Of a stretch of DNA of 64,000 bases, positions 1-12,377 are shown in pieces. The notes under the pieces are model-generated. The model saw nothing but the letters and a program-made list of their open reading frames with translations, searched no databases and was not told the origin of the DNA. Made by a program: the position numbers and the translations under genes. Position 1 is the first letter of the stretch, and every line of letters starts with the position of its first letter. Origin of the DNA: Allodiplogaster sudhausi (Eukaryota; Nematoda; Chromadorea; Rhabditida; Diplogasteridae); assembly GCA_945643635.1 (NCBI GenBank), contig CALZFC010000256.1:2002001-2066000 (forward strand). The letters are read 5' to 3'.

Positions 1-1749
1 CAGCTCTGCTCTCTTTCTCTCCGACCTCCTCGTCTTCCCTGCTCTCTCCCTCTGCCGGCTGGCGTCTCGACACTCTGCTCGCAGTCGTGCTGGTCGGCGT
101 CCTCGCTGCTGCCGTCATCCGCGCATTCTCTGGAAGAGCACGATCATTTTCCGGGTAACTTTACTATGAAATAAGAAAAATACTATGAAATTTATGTGTC
201 TAGAAATAACTATAATAGTACTTGTCAGTATTATTTATGGAGCCGCGCACTGATGGGGTAGCTACATACATAGCTATGTACATAGATTCACATTTTTCTG
301 CCACATTAGTTTGATTAATCTGATATTGAAAGGGGCGCATCGTCAGTTGGATAAAGCGACATTAAATGAGAGAGAATACTTGGCGCCAGATACGAGAAGC
401 TTGTGGTGCCGCTGATCTCTCGCCTCAGCTCGTCTGCGTCGGGCGCCTCTTCCTCCGGCGGCGCATGCGGCGTCTCCTCGTCGACCGTCGTAGTCGCGGG
501 GGGCGCCGCGACCGGCGCCGGCGTCCGTTCTGGCGGCGGAGAAGAGGCCGACGAGTGGGTCTGGCTCGCGAAGCCACGACTCCATTCCGCGAGCATTGGT
601 TTGTCGAGGGAAATGCTTGTATATGTATCTCCATTAGGAAAAAATAAATTCCTGAAAAGAAAATAAACGTCTCACTTTGGTTTGTTTAAATTACGTACAT
701 ATAAACTATAAATACACAAATACTTATAGTTTATACGTTATTTAAACATACCGAAGTGAGGCGAGGCAAATTTGCGAGTGAAATTTAATGAAAGATTTCA
801 TTAAATTCCACTCGCAAATTTTCAGATAGAAAAGTTTTTTCTTTGGTTAATTGAATTATATATTTTTTAAATTAATTGATCATTTAGGTTCGCGCTTCTC
901 GGCCAAGTCCGCGGCGCGTCTGGCGGCAGGCGATGACGAGGCAGAAGTGGAGAAAGACGACGAAGACGAAGACAACAACTCCTCCTCGTCGCCCTCCTAC
1001 GACTGCGCCACGAGGACGTCCATCTCTTACCGCGGCTCCGAGATCTCCGTGTTCATCTCGCCACAGCCCAACGTCACTGTAGGATATACATACTTTTATA
1101 TATAAAGAAATTTGTTTATTCCACTTTTGAATTTGCGCCATTTCCACTGAATAAAATGCACCGGCAGCATTCATCACAGGAATTAATTAGCCGTGATTTT
1201 TTTTGCTGGAGAAAAACGAATGAAGAATATTTTATAGCGCTTCATTTTCGTCTTTTTTATTTTCGTTTTATTTAAAAAATAAAAAGTGTTGCAGGTGAAT
1301 GGCACGAGGGAAGATCGCGATAGCTGGCGGGCGGTCAACTCGAATAAGGTAGTGAATTAGATTTTAATATGAAAACAAAACTCCTTCCTCTCATTCTGTA
1401 TGATCACTTTTCTTCTGTTGATATCCGTCCTGCTTGTTTTTTCCTCTTCTCTCTATCCGTCTCGTTCTATCACTCCCTCTCTCTCAATCTCGTTCTCTCT
1501 TAATTCTCTATCAATTACCTTCTCTCTCTCTCTCTCTCTCCACAGCGAGTCCGTGTCTCGACCCGCCATCCCCTGCCCGACTCGTCCTCCGAGCACGATC
1601 TGCGCGGCGCTTCCTGCTATCGTACCTCAAGCAACGGCGGCCCGTCCATCTACCGTAATCCCTCGGATTCGGCCGACTACCATCGGGACACGCACACGTG
1701 GAACAGTCGAAGGCATCGCTACGACGGACTCAGGGAAAGCGTTGCATAG
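1..1749 (+). CDS. 3' part of a single-pass membrane protein gene (5' partial)
   Basis: Five exons join with consistent phases: 1-154, 390-598, 888-1078, 1295-1348 and 1546-1749, ending in TAG. The first exon encodes a Trp-Arg-Leu-Asp stretch followed by a hydrophobic helix of about 20 residues (LLAVVLVGVLAAAVIRAF), read as a transmembrane segment. The rest is a polar tail: a Ser/Gly/Ala-rich low-complexity stretch, an acidic run (EVEKDDEDEDNN), then a Ser/Tyr/Arg/His-rich C-terminus. The introns are GT-AG; the last is CT-rich before its acceptor. The start lies outside the window, so the ectodomain is unknown. No family is recognised; a cytoplasmic tail of a type I receptor or adhesion molecule would fit. 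The 1-154 reading frame rests on the helix and on phase agreement. Confidence 0.6.
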
Positions 1750-2199
1750 TTCTCGCCTTTTTAATTTGAATTTCCCGCTATTTAAAATTTCCCGCCAAAC
1801 ACTTCCATGCCATATCTCTATGGTTTTGAATTTACTTATTTTTTTCTTATTTTATTGAGTTAAATTTATAAATGTACAGATGCAATATCTTTTAATTTCT
1901 AACTTAAACTTCCTCTATGTCTCATTTTCGAGTGTCCCACCGGTGATGAATTAGTAATATTTCTTCTCTCTTTCACAAAAAAAGAACCTTGCCATAATGA
2001 CGTCATTTCAAATGTTCAAGTGTATTACACACTAATTATCTGCTCACCATCAGCAACTCTCTCTCTCTTTCTCGTATTTCACTGTACATTTTCTCTTAGG
2101 ATCCGCTCGGTCTCTGAATCAATTTTTTTTGAAAATTTTTTTGAGCTATCATTGCGGCGTCGCATTATACATTAGTTCTTTCCCGATTCACAACAGCCA

Positions 2200-2830
2200 C
2201 TCTTACGGGTGCCTAGAGAAGGAATCTGCTTTTCGATGCATGGGTTTATTCCTTTCCTTGTAATTACTGTAGCAATAAATATTTGTCACGCCAATTTTGG
2301 TGATAATAAAATGAGAAGTTTAGTGTGATGTATCAGTCGAGCTTGTAATCATTGCTAGTCAAGGAAAGCAGCCAGAAACATACACAGGTATGGACAAACA
2401 TGTAGAAGCGTAAATGTTTCATGAAAAACAGACCAGAGTTTCGGTAAACCATATAAAAAAATTTACATCATTAATTCACCATTAGGGAAAGAAAGATCAG
2501 CGAAAGAAGCAGAGAAAATGAGAAAACAGCAAAGGAGAGAGAGAGAGAGAGCGACAGAGAGAGCGAGATGAAAGAGAGAGAGAGCGAGATGAGATAGAGA
2601 GAGAGAGTGGCCGCACGGGAAGACAGTCCGAAGACATTTTCTCATTCAAGGAGCAGCAAAAAAAAGAACAATTTCTTGATTTCGCACTCTTCTTGAATAT
2701 AGCGATAACGAGCGAGTGAATGCTTTCGAGAGTCGTTGATTCACAATTTTGCAAAATTCACATGCATTCCAATTGAACTTCATGACATTTCAATTGCCGC
2801 CATCAAGGACATATTACAAATAAAATGCAG
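2200..2830 (-). pseudogene. Decayed relic of a membrane RING-finger gene (3' half)
   Basis: On the minus strand around 2600-2640 a short stretch reads RTVFPCGH, the core of the RING exon shared by the genes at 9857-11545, 12378-13448 and 24640-25642, but the flanking zinc ligands are missing. The GA-rich tract beside it occupies the place of the microsatellite in the other copies. The segment about 2265-2440 resembles DNA downstream of the other copies (about 9560-9690 and 12380-12520), including a shared ATAAATATTTGTCA-like stretch and an AAACATGT motif. It is read as a truncated, nonfunctional duplicate. Confidence 0.55.
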
Positions 2831-4015
2831 GGTCCGCCTCTCCTTGTTTCAGACATTCATTTCATGGCCTTCCCTTCGGAAGGACACAACAAGTGACTCA
2901 GTCGCTAAATAAGTAGAATACCCTGCCGACTAATCTTTCTTATGGCCGATTCTAATATTGCAAAAGTTGAAAGTGAGACCGCAAAGGGGGAAAGTAAAAG
3001 CAGCGAAACTTTCCGTTAGCATGCGACCGGGCAATCTTAACATCAACACTTTGGCTTAACTGTGTTAATTATGGACATTTTTATTGATTGAATGAATGAA
3101 AACAGAGTATTTGTTCTTCGCAAATGAAATCTTTAACGTTTCTTTCTAGATTGCAGCGTTATTGTTTGAAAATAGACGATTTTTGAAAGCTCCATAACTC
3201 GAAAATATATTTTGGAAAAGTGTTTTTGGCTATTCAGGCCCAAACAAGGTAAAACCTTTATAGCAAGAAAGCCCGGGAGGAGAGCCGGAGAGCGAAAATT
3301 CAATAGTGTCACGTCCACGTAGTGTCCTTTCAATCTATCCCCTAAGCCACATTTTCACCTGTTTTCTAAACGTGACTGCCACCTCGTTCAACCTGTTCGA
3401 GCTGATCATGAGCTAAGCTTCTTTTTAAACATGATTATTGGAGATCTCCGCAATCATAGAATTATGTGACAGAGAGTTTGATAAAATGGAAATGAAAAGC
3501 CGTGACATATCAAACCGTATGCTCTCTTACGACACAGACATGAAACATAGAGTCTCAGGTGACGATGTTAAACCTCTTGCCTCTCCTACCTCCATTGTTA
3601 ATATCAACACTCGCAAAGCTGCAGAACAATTTTTTGTGTGTAGGAAATGGCGCCCAACACTGAATGGCATCCTTTCTCTTCTTTTGGTCTCACTCCGTTC
3701 CAGCTTCCTCTCTTTTCCTCATTTACCCACCACTCTATTATCAAGTGACCTTGCTTATCTGAGCTCAGCAAGCGCGACCATCTTCAATCAAATATAAAAG
3801 GAATGCCTTAGGGCTTTCATTCACGAAATAATCCCTCTCACAGCATTTGATCGGATTGTGAATGTAAAGGACGAATTTGTTGTAATATAATTAATACATT
3901 ATAATATGTATACAAATGTATTAATATTAATGTATATGCATGTATTTATTTGAAAGATGTAATTGTTGAAGTTATTCATAATGATTACGATCTTCCTCTT
4001 CCTTTAAAGCAATAA
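2831..4015. other. Intergenic; no supported gene
   Basis: An open stretch at 3438-3797 (+) has no homology I recognise, no repeat support and no matching splice partners. Nothing else is supported. The region ends just before the signal-peptide exon at 4016. Confidence 0.4.
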
Positions 4016-4876
4016 ATGGTCCGGCGATTTCTCCCGCTCGCACTCATCGCTGCCGCAACAGTCTCCGTTGCCTTTGCGTGTATGGCCATGCAGCCCACGC
4101 ATCCGTCCACCATGAGGTTTCTTTTTAACGGAATAATGAAACGCCTACTAGAACCCGCGTTTTTTTTCTTTCAGAGCGTTAATTAACGTTTTTGTCCACA
4201 ATATTCTATGATGCTTATTTTTGGACAAATAGAACTATCATAATAATTTTTTTTTCTCGCCAAAAAAATTGCCTGATTTTTCGATAAATCTTTTTTTTTA
4301 CTCATAGGTCATCCTCCAATAGGCCTATAGAAAATATATAGACAGAAAACACGTTAATATACATAAAGCGTTTTTTTGTCCATATATTGTATATAGGCAA
4401 TATATAGACAGATAACGCTTTATATTAACGGGCCATGGGATTTCTTCAATGATATACCATGTTATTGAACATCAGAATTGTATTTGCTCTTGTTCATCGA
4501 ATTCGTTGGCATTCAGGCCGCCGCCGCCAGTGACCACGACGGACACAACAACAACGACTTCGTCGACAACGACGACTCCGACGCCGACTTGCGATGGGTG
4601 CAGCGACGTCGTCTACAAGGTGCGCGCTCACCTCAAATCAAACTGTAAAAAAGGAGAAATTTTTGTACAGATCGATGCCTTAGAGAGAAATACAAATCCA
4701 CTTGGGAAAGCAGTCTTACGTGCAAGGTTCCTGAGGCGGCTACATGCGGCGGCGACTCCTTTTATTGTACGGATGACGATCTTCTTTCGAGGACGTTGAC
4801 CGGTTCATGTAAGACGGCCACGTGCACGAGCGGAAGGCTCTTCGCCTATGATGTAAGGGATGCCTCCTTCAAATCA

Positions 4877-4918
<42 letters not shown>

Positions 4919-7196
4919 CTTCCTTGTCTCTCTCGCCTCAGTTCTCTTTGTATCTCTCGTATACATAGCTGGCCTATTCTCTCGCTCTCACATTCTCTGC
5001 TCTCTCTCTCTTTCTCTCTCCACACCATCTCTCTCTCCAACCTCTTTTCTCTTCCTCTCCTCTCTCTCTCTCTCTCAATCCTTTCTCCTTCAGTCCTCCG
5101 GCTCTACTCAGCCGGTGACGGGCGACCTCACGTGCGCCTTTAAGACGCCAGCCATCTTCGAAGACGACTCCGCTCCGCCCCTCTCTTTTCCGGATGGAGC
5201 CAGCGTTTTCTGCAAGGCCGGTCGGTTAATTTCATATTTCCAAATATTTGTCTCTTTCTTTATTTTGTAAAAATCCATTAACAGTAGTTGTTCAGATCAT
5301 AGATTTCAGATAGTTGTGCGGATGATTTAAGAAAAAAAGTAGGCCCTTTTACCGTTATATGACTTACAGGAGAGTCGTAATTCTAGGACAAAAAGTAATG
5401 ATGGAGATTCATATGTAAATTAAATCTAATTAATCACATTTGTAATGAGAAAAAAAAAATAGAGGCTGTTTTTCGCTAGGCATCAGGAAATGATAGACAA
5501 TAAGCTAGCCACTATTAACAGAGACCGCATGTGAAAAGTGCCCTATGCTGGAGTACTCGAAAAACAACGATGTGGAGTCTGAAGAAAACTTTGTCAACTT
5601 GCCCTTCCTTGGCAAGCACGGCTGCCCTGTTAAGGAATGTCTCCGATATCAGCTTCGTTATGAGGATGTCAGTACTCGGAGAGCAGGAGACACAGAAAAA
5701 TATCCGTTACTGGTAGCGGATACAAAGTTCGGATTATCCATACTTTATATCCGTTATCACTAACGGATACACTATGAGACTAGTTTCATTTGCCATGCAA
5801 CTCTATTCTTTCAGCAGTCAGCGATTCTGCATTCCGTCACTTGCAACCCAGCACTTCCCGGCTTCATCGACAGGATGAAGACGCCAGTGACTAAAGCCGT
5901 CGGGTGCTGTCAGTTTCTTTCCATTTTCCATTAACAATACGAAGGACATCCCAATCAAGGAACAATTTGACTTATCCGGTCTCATGAGCTTTAAGACTGA
6001 GAGGGTTCTCTCTGGGAACATTTCCTTCTTTTCGTTTCTTCATACTCATTTCAGATCAATTTTCAGCAGTTTTGTGATTATTTTAGAAATTTTTTTTGCC
6101 AATTATACTGCTTATTGTCAGACGACTGTGCCTGCACTGTCGACAATTGGCCTTCTTCTATACTCTGCCCACCAGGTCAGATTTTAGTTAATTAAATAAA
6201 GTAACACAGGAATGATGAGATGGTATTCACAGCTTATAATTCATTCGAGTAGAGCAATTAAATTCTTCTTTCATACTACTTTTGCCAAGAAGAATACATA
6301 GCCGTCTCCAAATGCCAGTCAATGTGTTCGCCTGGTGATTTATTCATCACTTATGTAAGTCAGCTTGTGCTAATAAGATTAGACTAGATTACGGAATCAC
6401 TAAAAAATAAGAAAGAGGATAGTTAGTATGGAGAAGAGAAAGGTAACAAGGAGAAGGTGATACTCTCGCCTAGATGCCAGGCATGGCTGACAATGACGGC
6501 TTTCGTGCGCCGGCCGAAGAAGTGTTCTGTGACCTGTCGAATAACTGGCAGCCATTCGGGAAGCCCGAACTACTTTTCGTGCCAACGTGTGCTACGCCAA
6601 GTGAGCCTTATTATTGTTTTACAAAGTCGAATAAACCGTTCATCTTAGCCGATCGGATGGCGACAACCCAGCCAGCCTCGGATGTGTGCCCGCCTCTGGA
6701 ACAACTTGACGGAGGCAACTTCTCCAACATCATCTATCACTCTATTGTAGACGAATCTGGTGGCCAGGTCATATTTGCTGTCTGTCGCAGCGGAATGATC
6801 ACGAGCGTCAGTCTTCTTTCAAATCAAATGATGATAATATTAAAAATATTACGAAAAATTATGTTGTCTCCCTCCAGACGCTGAGAGGAAGCGCTGCCCG
6901 TACATGCAGCCAAGGCTAGAGATGAGAGAGTCAAATATGTACATGTAGATATTCACAAACTATCTCTTAAAAAAAAAGCAAAGCACATCTTCATATACCA
7001 TAATATGTGCCTCCTTAGGGTATTTTTAAAGTCTATATTTAATTTCTCTTATCTCTAATATCAACTACCTCGACCAGTTTAACAGACCAATTCTGACCCG
7101 ACAAGCGGGAGGATATTTACATCTTCCTTCGTCTTCTGTGACAGCGCTGACGGGAAGTGGCTTAGTTACAGCGGTCATCTTGAAGCTACGAAGGTT

Positions 7197-7259
<63 letters not shown>

Positions 7260-8473
7260 GATATATATATATACCCTATTTTCTCTTACCAGTAGCTCCT
7301 TTATTAGAACCCCGCCTCAAATAGTACCCACCCTTTGATTATTTCAATGGAACCTCTCTAATAGAACCCCTCCCTCTAATAGTGCCCCAACCTCGCAAGG
7401 GTATTGAAGAGTAGTAGCCCCGAGGGTACTGCTAGAGCAAATACGATATATATATATATTGTTTTTTTTTACTGCTCCTCAAATACTTCAGAGTAATGTC
7501 TTAGTGCTGTCGCGCACGCTTTTATTTTCAGGCAACTTGCCGGCAAAACTCGTGCGTTGATTTTATGCTTAATGTTGGTGGTTACACCCAGGAAGAAATC
7601 AATATGATCAACGTCGTTGAAGAAGCTGGGCGCTGCCGTGCAACCTGCAAGAACGGAGAGCCATTTAAGGTGATTCAATTTTTTTCTGGCTTTCAGGTAA
7701 TAACTATTGTCATCGAATAGAGTAAAATATTATTGCTTTATTTAAATGGAGCGAGTGTGACTGTTAAAAAAATTAATAATTTTCACCAATTAGATAAGAA
7801 TTTATCACTTATTACATATGTATAAAAATTAATTATGAATGGATAGCAAAACAATTTCTCTTGTGTCATTCTTTTGTTGTATCTATCCAACTCCCCCGAA
7901 TTATAAAATAGGAAATTTAGTCATTCATAAGGGATATCCCAGAGATGAAAGGTGGCCCAAATATTTGGGAAATTCTGGGCCGCGCTTCGCCGCATTTACA
8001 TGTCTGAAAATCATGAGAGATCATACCTTTAGATGTTCATAGATGTGTTTGCTATTCGATGAAAACATGGTTAGTTGCAGTAATTATTAGACGTGGTTGT
8101 ACACTAAAATATATTATTTAAGAAGCAATCTGTACAAAATCATAGTATCCAATGTGCTATTTGTACCCATTTGAAAGGTTCAGATATGCATGTTTGAAAA
8201 ACAAGAAGTAATTTTCGCAAAATCAAACTACACGATAGTGTGTCAAGGCATAATTTGAGATAACAAACATACTATACTGTGATAAAAAATAGCACATGTT
8301 TTCATGATTAAAAATAGCAAGAGTTTAAAGGGGCGTTTTAAGTGTCCGCAACTGTGCGTATGTTTTACAGGTTGAAGACGGCGACGTACCCCCCAAGAGC
8401 CTAGTTATTTTTGTATCTCGCCTCAAGTTTGCCACAGATGATAACGAGTTTGAAGTCGACCGCATCATATGCT
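4016..8473 (+). CDS. Secreted, Cys-rich modular protein with Thr-rich linker
   Basis: The start at 4016 opens a signal peptide (MVRRFLPLALIAAATVSVAFA). Exon 2 (4517-4619) is a Pro/Thr-rich linker ending in a CDGC motif. Further exons are about 4680-4852, 5094-5220, 5522-5667, about 5818-5910, about 6129-6176, about 6291-6357, about 6472-6599, about 6650-6808, 7082-7193, 7534-7669 and about 8370-8473, ending TAA. Recurring Cys patterns (an LTC triplet, a Cys near a Phe/Tyr, then CxxC and GCPVKEC-like pairs) suggest repeated disulfide modules; later segments (CPPLEQLDGG..., VFCD...W) are vaguely sushi-like. No catalytic motif is visible. The introns hold CT tracts and one TA microsatellite. Secretion is well supported; function is unknown. 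Acceptors for the exons near 4680, 5818 and 6129 are ambiguous, and the minus strand is also open at 5818-6021. Confidence 0.6.
4880..5093. repeat. CT-rich microsatellite tract inside an intron
   Basis: A (CT)n run of about 36 bp begins the tract, followed by interrupted CT/TCTC sequence that runs into the 3' splice site of the next exon at 5094. It doubles as an unusually long polypyrimidine tract on the coding strand. Confidence 0.9.
7199..7276. repeat. (TA)n microsatellite in an intron
   Basis: Nearly pure alternating TA with one ACATATACATATATAG interruption, located directly after the donor near 7193 in the secreted-protein gene. Confidence 0.95.
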
Positions 8474-8594
8474 AACAATGTGAACGTGTTATTTAAATAG
8501 CACAAATTATTGTAAATGTGAAAGCTAAATGATTCATATCAACGAGCTTTGTGATTGCAGATCACGGATCTGACTTGTGCCTCTCAGTCCCTCA

Positions 8595-8635
<41 letters not shown>

Positions 8636-9856
8636 GCTCTCTCTCTCTTACTCGCTCACTCTTTCTCGCTCCCATGCTCTCTCTCTCTCTCTCGCCCCCT
8701 CACTCTCTCTCGCACCCTTACTCTCTCTCTAGAAAATCGTCCTTTAACATCCCTTTTATTTGTTCTAGAGTGTAAAATAAATATTCTTGGCATCACTTAG
8801 CTTTTCATACAGAGTCGGTATGATAAAATCCTAATCTTGATTACGTTACATATTAGTTGCAGAAATCGATGAATAGGCCATGTGATAAATGATGAATTAA
8901 CGGATATAAATACACCTTACTTCTTCATAGTTGGCAAACAGGGAAGCTCTCTAAGAAATGAAGATTCATTTCTTTCCCAAAAGGCACCATCCGAGTGACC
9001 ACGCGTTCCTTGAAGAGCTATTGTATGTATGTATAATGTATCCTTCGCCATCTTATGCTATCGGGCTCGAACTGTGAGCTACAGAGAGAAGTTTATGACA
9101 GGTTTTTACACGAATTTATATAGTGTAACTATTATTCACTCTACCTAATCGGCAATATGCTCATTGTCAGCTTCCCATCTCATGACGCATTCTTTTCTTC
9201 TCTCTCTTTCTCACTCTCTCTCACACACTCTCTCTCTATTTCTCTTCCCCGCCCTCATTTCCTCAATCTCCTTCTTTCTCTTTCTCTCTCTTTACAAGCC
9301 TGTCAAAGGAGGATGACTCGAAATGATCAGAAAATATTTGTAACTCTTCGCATCAAACAGGATTTCCCCACGAATGCTTTCTGCAATGCAAATCCATTCA
9401 AACTGTCTGTCGTCAACAGAAATCCATCCTTCTGTACCATTTCCGCAGTCCTTCTGTGCGGTGCAATTACAACGCGTCAAGGAACAAATGACTCCTTCGG
9501 ATTGGTAAGGTAATCCCCATTGCCATTATGCATTTCTTACATACATATATGTAATGCCCATTTCACTGTAGTAATAAATATTTGTCAAGTCTGATGTGTA
9601 GGTCGAGCTCGTAATCAGTGGAAGGAACGAAAGGCAGCAAGAAACGTGTATGTGCAAACATGTAAAAGCATGAATATACTATGAAAACCAAACCAAAAAC
9701 AGTATTTAAAAAATTTATTGGGTGACTTCATTCAATAAATTTCACAGTAAGGTAAAGAAAGTTGAGCGAACAAAGCAAAGAAAACGAGAGAGGAGAATAA
9801 GAACTTAGAGAGATAGAGCGATAGAAAGAGAGAGAGAGAGAGAAGAGAAAGAGTCT
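8474..9856. other. Gap with CT repeats and one candidate exon of uncertain strand
   Basis: CT-rich microsatellite DNA fills about 8600-8730 and 9200-9290. An open segment at 9300-9508 ends in a GTAAGG donor on the plus strand and contains several Cys; it could be a further exon of the secreted-protein gene or of a second copy. The minus strand across the same bases is also open and Cys-containing (TRCNCTAQKDCGNG), so strand is unresolved. From about 9560 the sequence matches DNA downstream of the other RING-finger genes. Confidence 0.4.
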
Positions 9857-11545
9857 TTAGAGATAGAGCGGCGAGCGGGACGTGATCTTCGCATGGCACA
9901 TGTGGCAAAAAGTCGGCCACTTCGTGCAGCTGGAAAGACTTTTGTATATTCAAAAAAAATTTTTTTTAAATAATTTAGACATGCATACACATATGTATAT
10001 ATTCGACAATGATTCGGCAATGAGTGAGAGAAAGGGGAAAAGACAAAATGAGAGATAGAAAGATAGAGAAAGAGAGAGCGAAAGGGAACCCTTATTTTTC
10101 CTTGTTTTCCGGGGACTCAGAAAAGATCCTATTTTCGCACAACTGTGCGATTAAAGATGCCGTCCATAAAAGTGTCGAAATTACAAGTAGTACTAACAAT
10201 AAGAGATTTTTTTGGATTTATTCGGACCGGAAGCTAGATAAACGGCATTTTCATTTTCGCAGTTGTGCGCAGAAAAGATCCAAAAAGCAGGGAAATGTTT
10301 GTTTAGGTAGAAATTCTCTTTAATGAAAGAGTAAACAGACAGATCACTTCCATCTTGCACAATCGATCGTTTCCCATTTTATAAACGGCATAAAAGCTAT
10401 CGCGATTTTCCACTGACACTGTTCATTTTTTTTTTCATTTTCCCCTGTTTGTCGCCACGTTTTCTTGTCGAAAGTAATAAAGAAATAAAGAAACGAAATA
10501 AATCCTTGCCTATGAAAGGCCAGTCTCGAACAAAATTTAAAAAAAATTCTTACAATTAGCATTATTAGTCTCTTCTTGCGTGCCCCCCCCTACGAGGACC
10601 GCGGGTCAATCCTGCTTTCCCTCATCAACTTGTGCCGTCTCTGGGCAAGACGAGGTCGGGCAGTGGCGTCCTTGGTTCTTTGCGACCCGTGTTCGGTTCG
10701 TCGACCCGCTACCTTCCCATCTAACCCTAATCGATTTTAATGCTATTTTTTAGCAGTTAAACGACCATATTATACTAATTTGATGACGTCACATTGAAAT
10801 ACCTTATTTAATGAATGGTAAATACATAAATAAAAAGTGAGGAGCAAGAGATAAAACGAGAAAAGAAAGCGAATTAACGAACGCTACTGCTGAATGGGAG
10901 AGAGAGAAAGAGAGAGAGAGAGGGATTGATCAAGCAAACTGACCTATCGCAGGCAGCGTGGCCACATGAGAAGACCGTGCGTACGATGGCGGCCACGCAG
11001 ATCGAGCACTCGGCTGTGGCAAGCGCGGCTGGAATCAGCAGCAAAAAAGAAGGAATCCCTTGAATTCGCGCACTTTTTGAATAGAGAGATGTGGAAAGAG
11101 CTCATGCTTTTTAGAACAAAATATAGCAAAATTCAAATACATGCTAATTGAGGATTATTTTATTTTAGTTGCCATGATTGTGTAACAAATAAAAGTTTAA
11201 TATTAATAGATTGTGTACCCATTAAAAGAGCACTAAACTGCACCGTAATGTTTTTGAATTTTCTTGACTATTATCTCCCTAAATCATATGCTCTCTCGCC
11301 CTTTTGTCAGGCAAAAAGGGCGCGAATTCAAGTGCGAGTTTTGGCCCCTTTAATAAACAAGACACCAATCTTACCACGAATCTCCTTGTGCACACAAGCG
11401 CCGACGTGCAGAGCGAGCACGAGGAGGAAGACGGCGCGAGTGAGCAGAAGCAGCACTTCGAGGGCGGCCAGCTGCCACACGGGACACAAACGACCAGGCA
11501 GGCGATGAGGCCGAAGAGGATGTCGGGCAGCTCTCGCCGGGTCAT
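9857..11545 (-). pseudogene. Membrane RING-finger gene copy 2, probably frameshifted
   Basis: Three exons on the minus strand: about 11545-11375, 11028-10944 and 9929-9857 (TAA). Exon 2 carries ECSICVAAIVRT...CGHAACD and exon 3 CHMCHAK, together a complete C3HC4 RING (C-x2-C, C-x-H, C-x2-C, C-x2-C). Exon 1 begins like copy 3 (MTRRELPDILFGL against MTERTLHDILIGL), but the following transmembrane helix (WQLAALEVLLLLTRAVFLLVLALHVGA) lies in a different frame. The interval from ATG to the conserved TGG codon is 68 bp, against 60 bp in copy 3. No alternative ATG in the helix frame was seen. It is therefore scored as a likely pseudogene, unless an unseen start or splice repairs it. The introns hold GA-rich repeats. 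Confidence 0.6.
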
Positions 11546-11969
11546 TGGCAAGGGAACCATCAATTACAGACTCATCTATGTAAGTTGGCCGAATTTGATG
11601 TCACCTTTCCAGATCGATTCGTACGGCCAAATAATAATTTTTAGTTACTATTTTCATTTTTTTTCAACAAATGCACGCAGAGAAGAAAGTCTTATGGGAC
11701 GAAAAATTCACGCTAGACATTATGTCCTCAATAGTTTATTGATTTTTAAAGTTTGAAAAATCTTTTTTAGAGTTAGAAAAAAATAGAAGGTTCCTTGTGA
11801 GAAGAACTGAATATTTATGTTTAGGACAACAAAAAAGTACTATGCAGGAAAAAAGATGTGAAAACTGGGAAATAGTAATTCCTAGACAAAACACACGTGG
11901 AAAAAGATGTATGTAACTAGAGAATGCTGACGAATGAAACCGCTTCTACTGACCCGGCAATCGTCACGT

Positions 11970-12160
11970 GGCTTCATCTAAAGAGGTGAAAAGTGCCATG
12001 AACATCCTCGATTTGGCACTAATTTGTGCGATCCGACACATCATTCATCGATGGCTGGCTAATTTGCTATGAAGTCGAAGTCATCAATTCTTACGCTATC
12101 CTCTTCCTCCGTGTGTTACGGGAGTTTTCAATTATTATTTTTTTAAATTCTAGATCAATA
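11970..12160 (-). promoter_or_regulatory. Conserved upstream block of RING copy 2
   Basis: It starts about 430 bp upstream of the ATG. It shares TCTAAAGAGGTGAAAAGTG, CATCCTCGATTTG and ACTAATTTGTG with the equivalent positions of copies 3 and 4, although the surrounding DNA has diverged. A promoter or enhancer is the simplest explanation; the alternative is recent duplication of non-functional DNA. Confidence 0.45.
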
Positions 12161-12377
12161 CAATGCTACTTGAATTATATTCCGTATTTCATTTCTTTAA
12201 CACTCATAAACTACTTCGCAGTCAAAGGGAATTTTTTTCAGACGACCAAGGTACCCATTTAAAAAGAAACAAGTATAAGAGGGCAAACATAAACAAAATA
12301 GGGACAAAGGGCGGCCAAAGAGTGACGCACTTCCTAAATTTTTTTAAAACTAGTGTGCCCTGTAATTTGTGCCTATT

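Noticed and set aside
366..647. Arg-rich coding region in another frame of the 390-598 exon
   Set aside because: Phase from the preceding transmembrane exon selects the Ser/Gly-rich frame; the Arg-rich frame is a GC-rich shadow.
5818..6021. Minus-strand gene fragment
   Set aside because: The minus frame reads plausibly, but plus-strand phases and the recurring VTC motif favour an exon of the secreted-protein gene; unresolved without transcripts.
7260..7460. Tandem repeat of TAGAACCCC-like words between 7,300 and 7,430
   Set aside because: Only three or four loose matches (AGAACCCC, AGTACCC, AGTGCCCC); too weak to call a repeat.
8551..8800. Leu/Ser-rich coding region
   Set aside because: It is a translation of CT microsatellite DNA.
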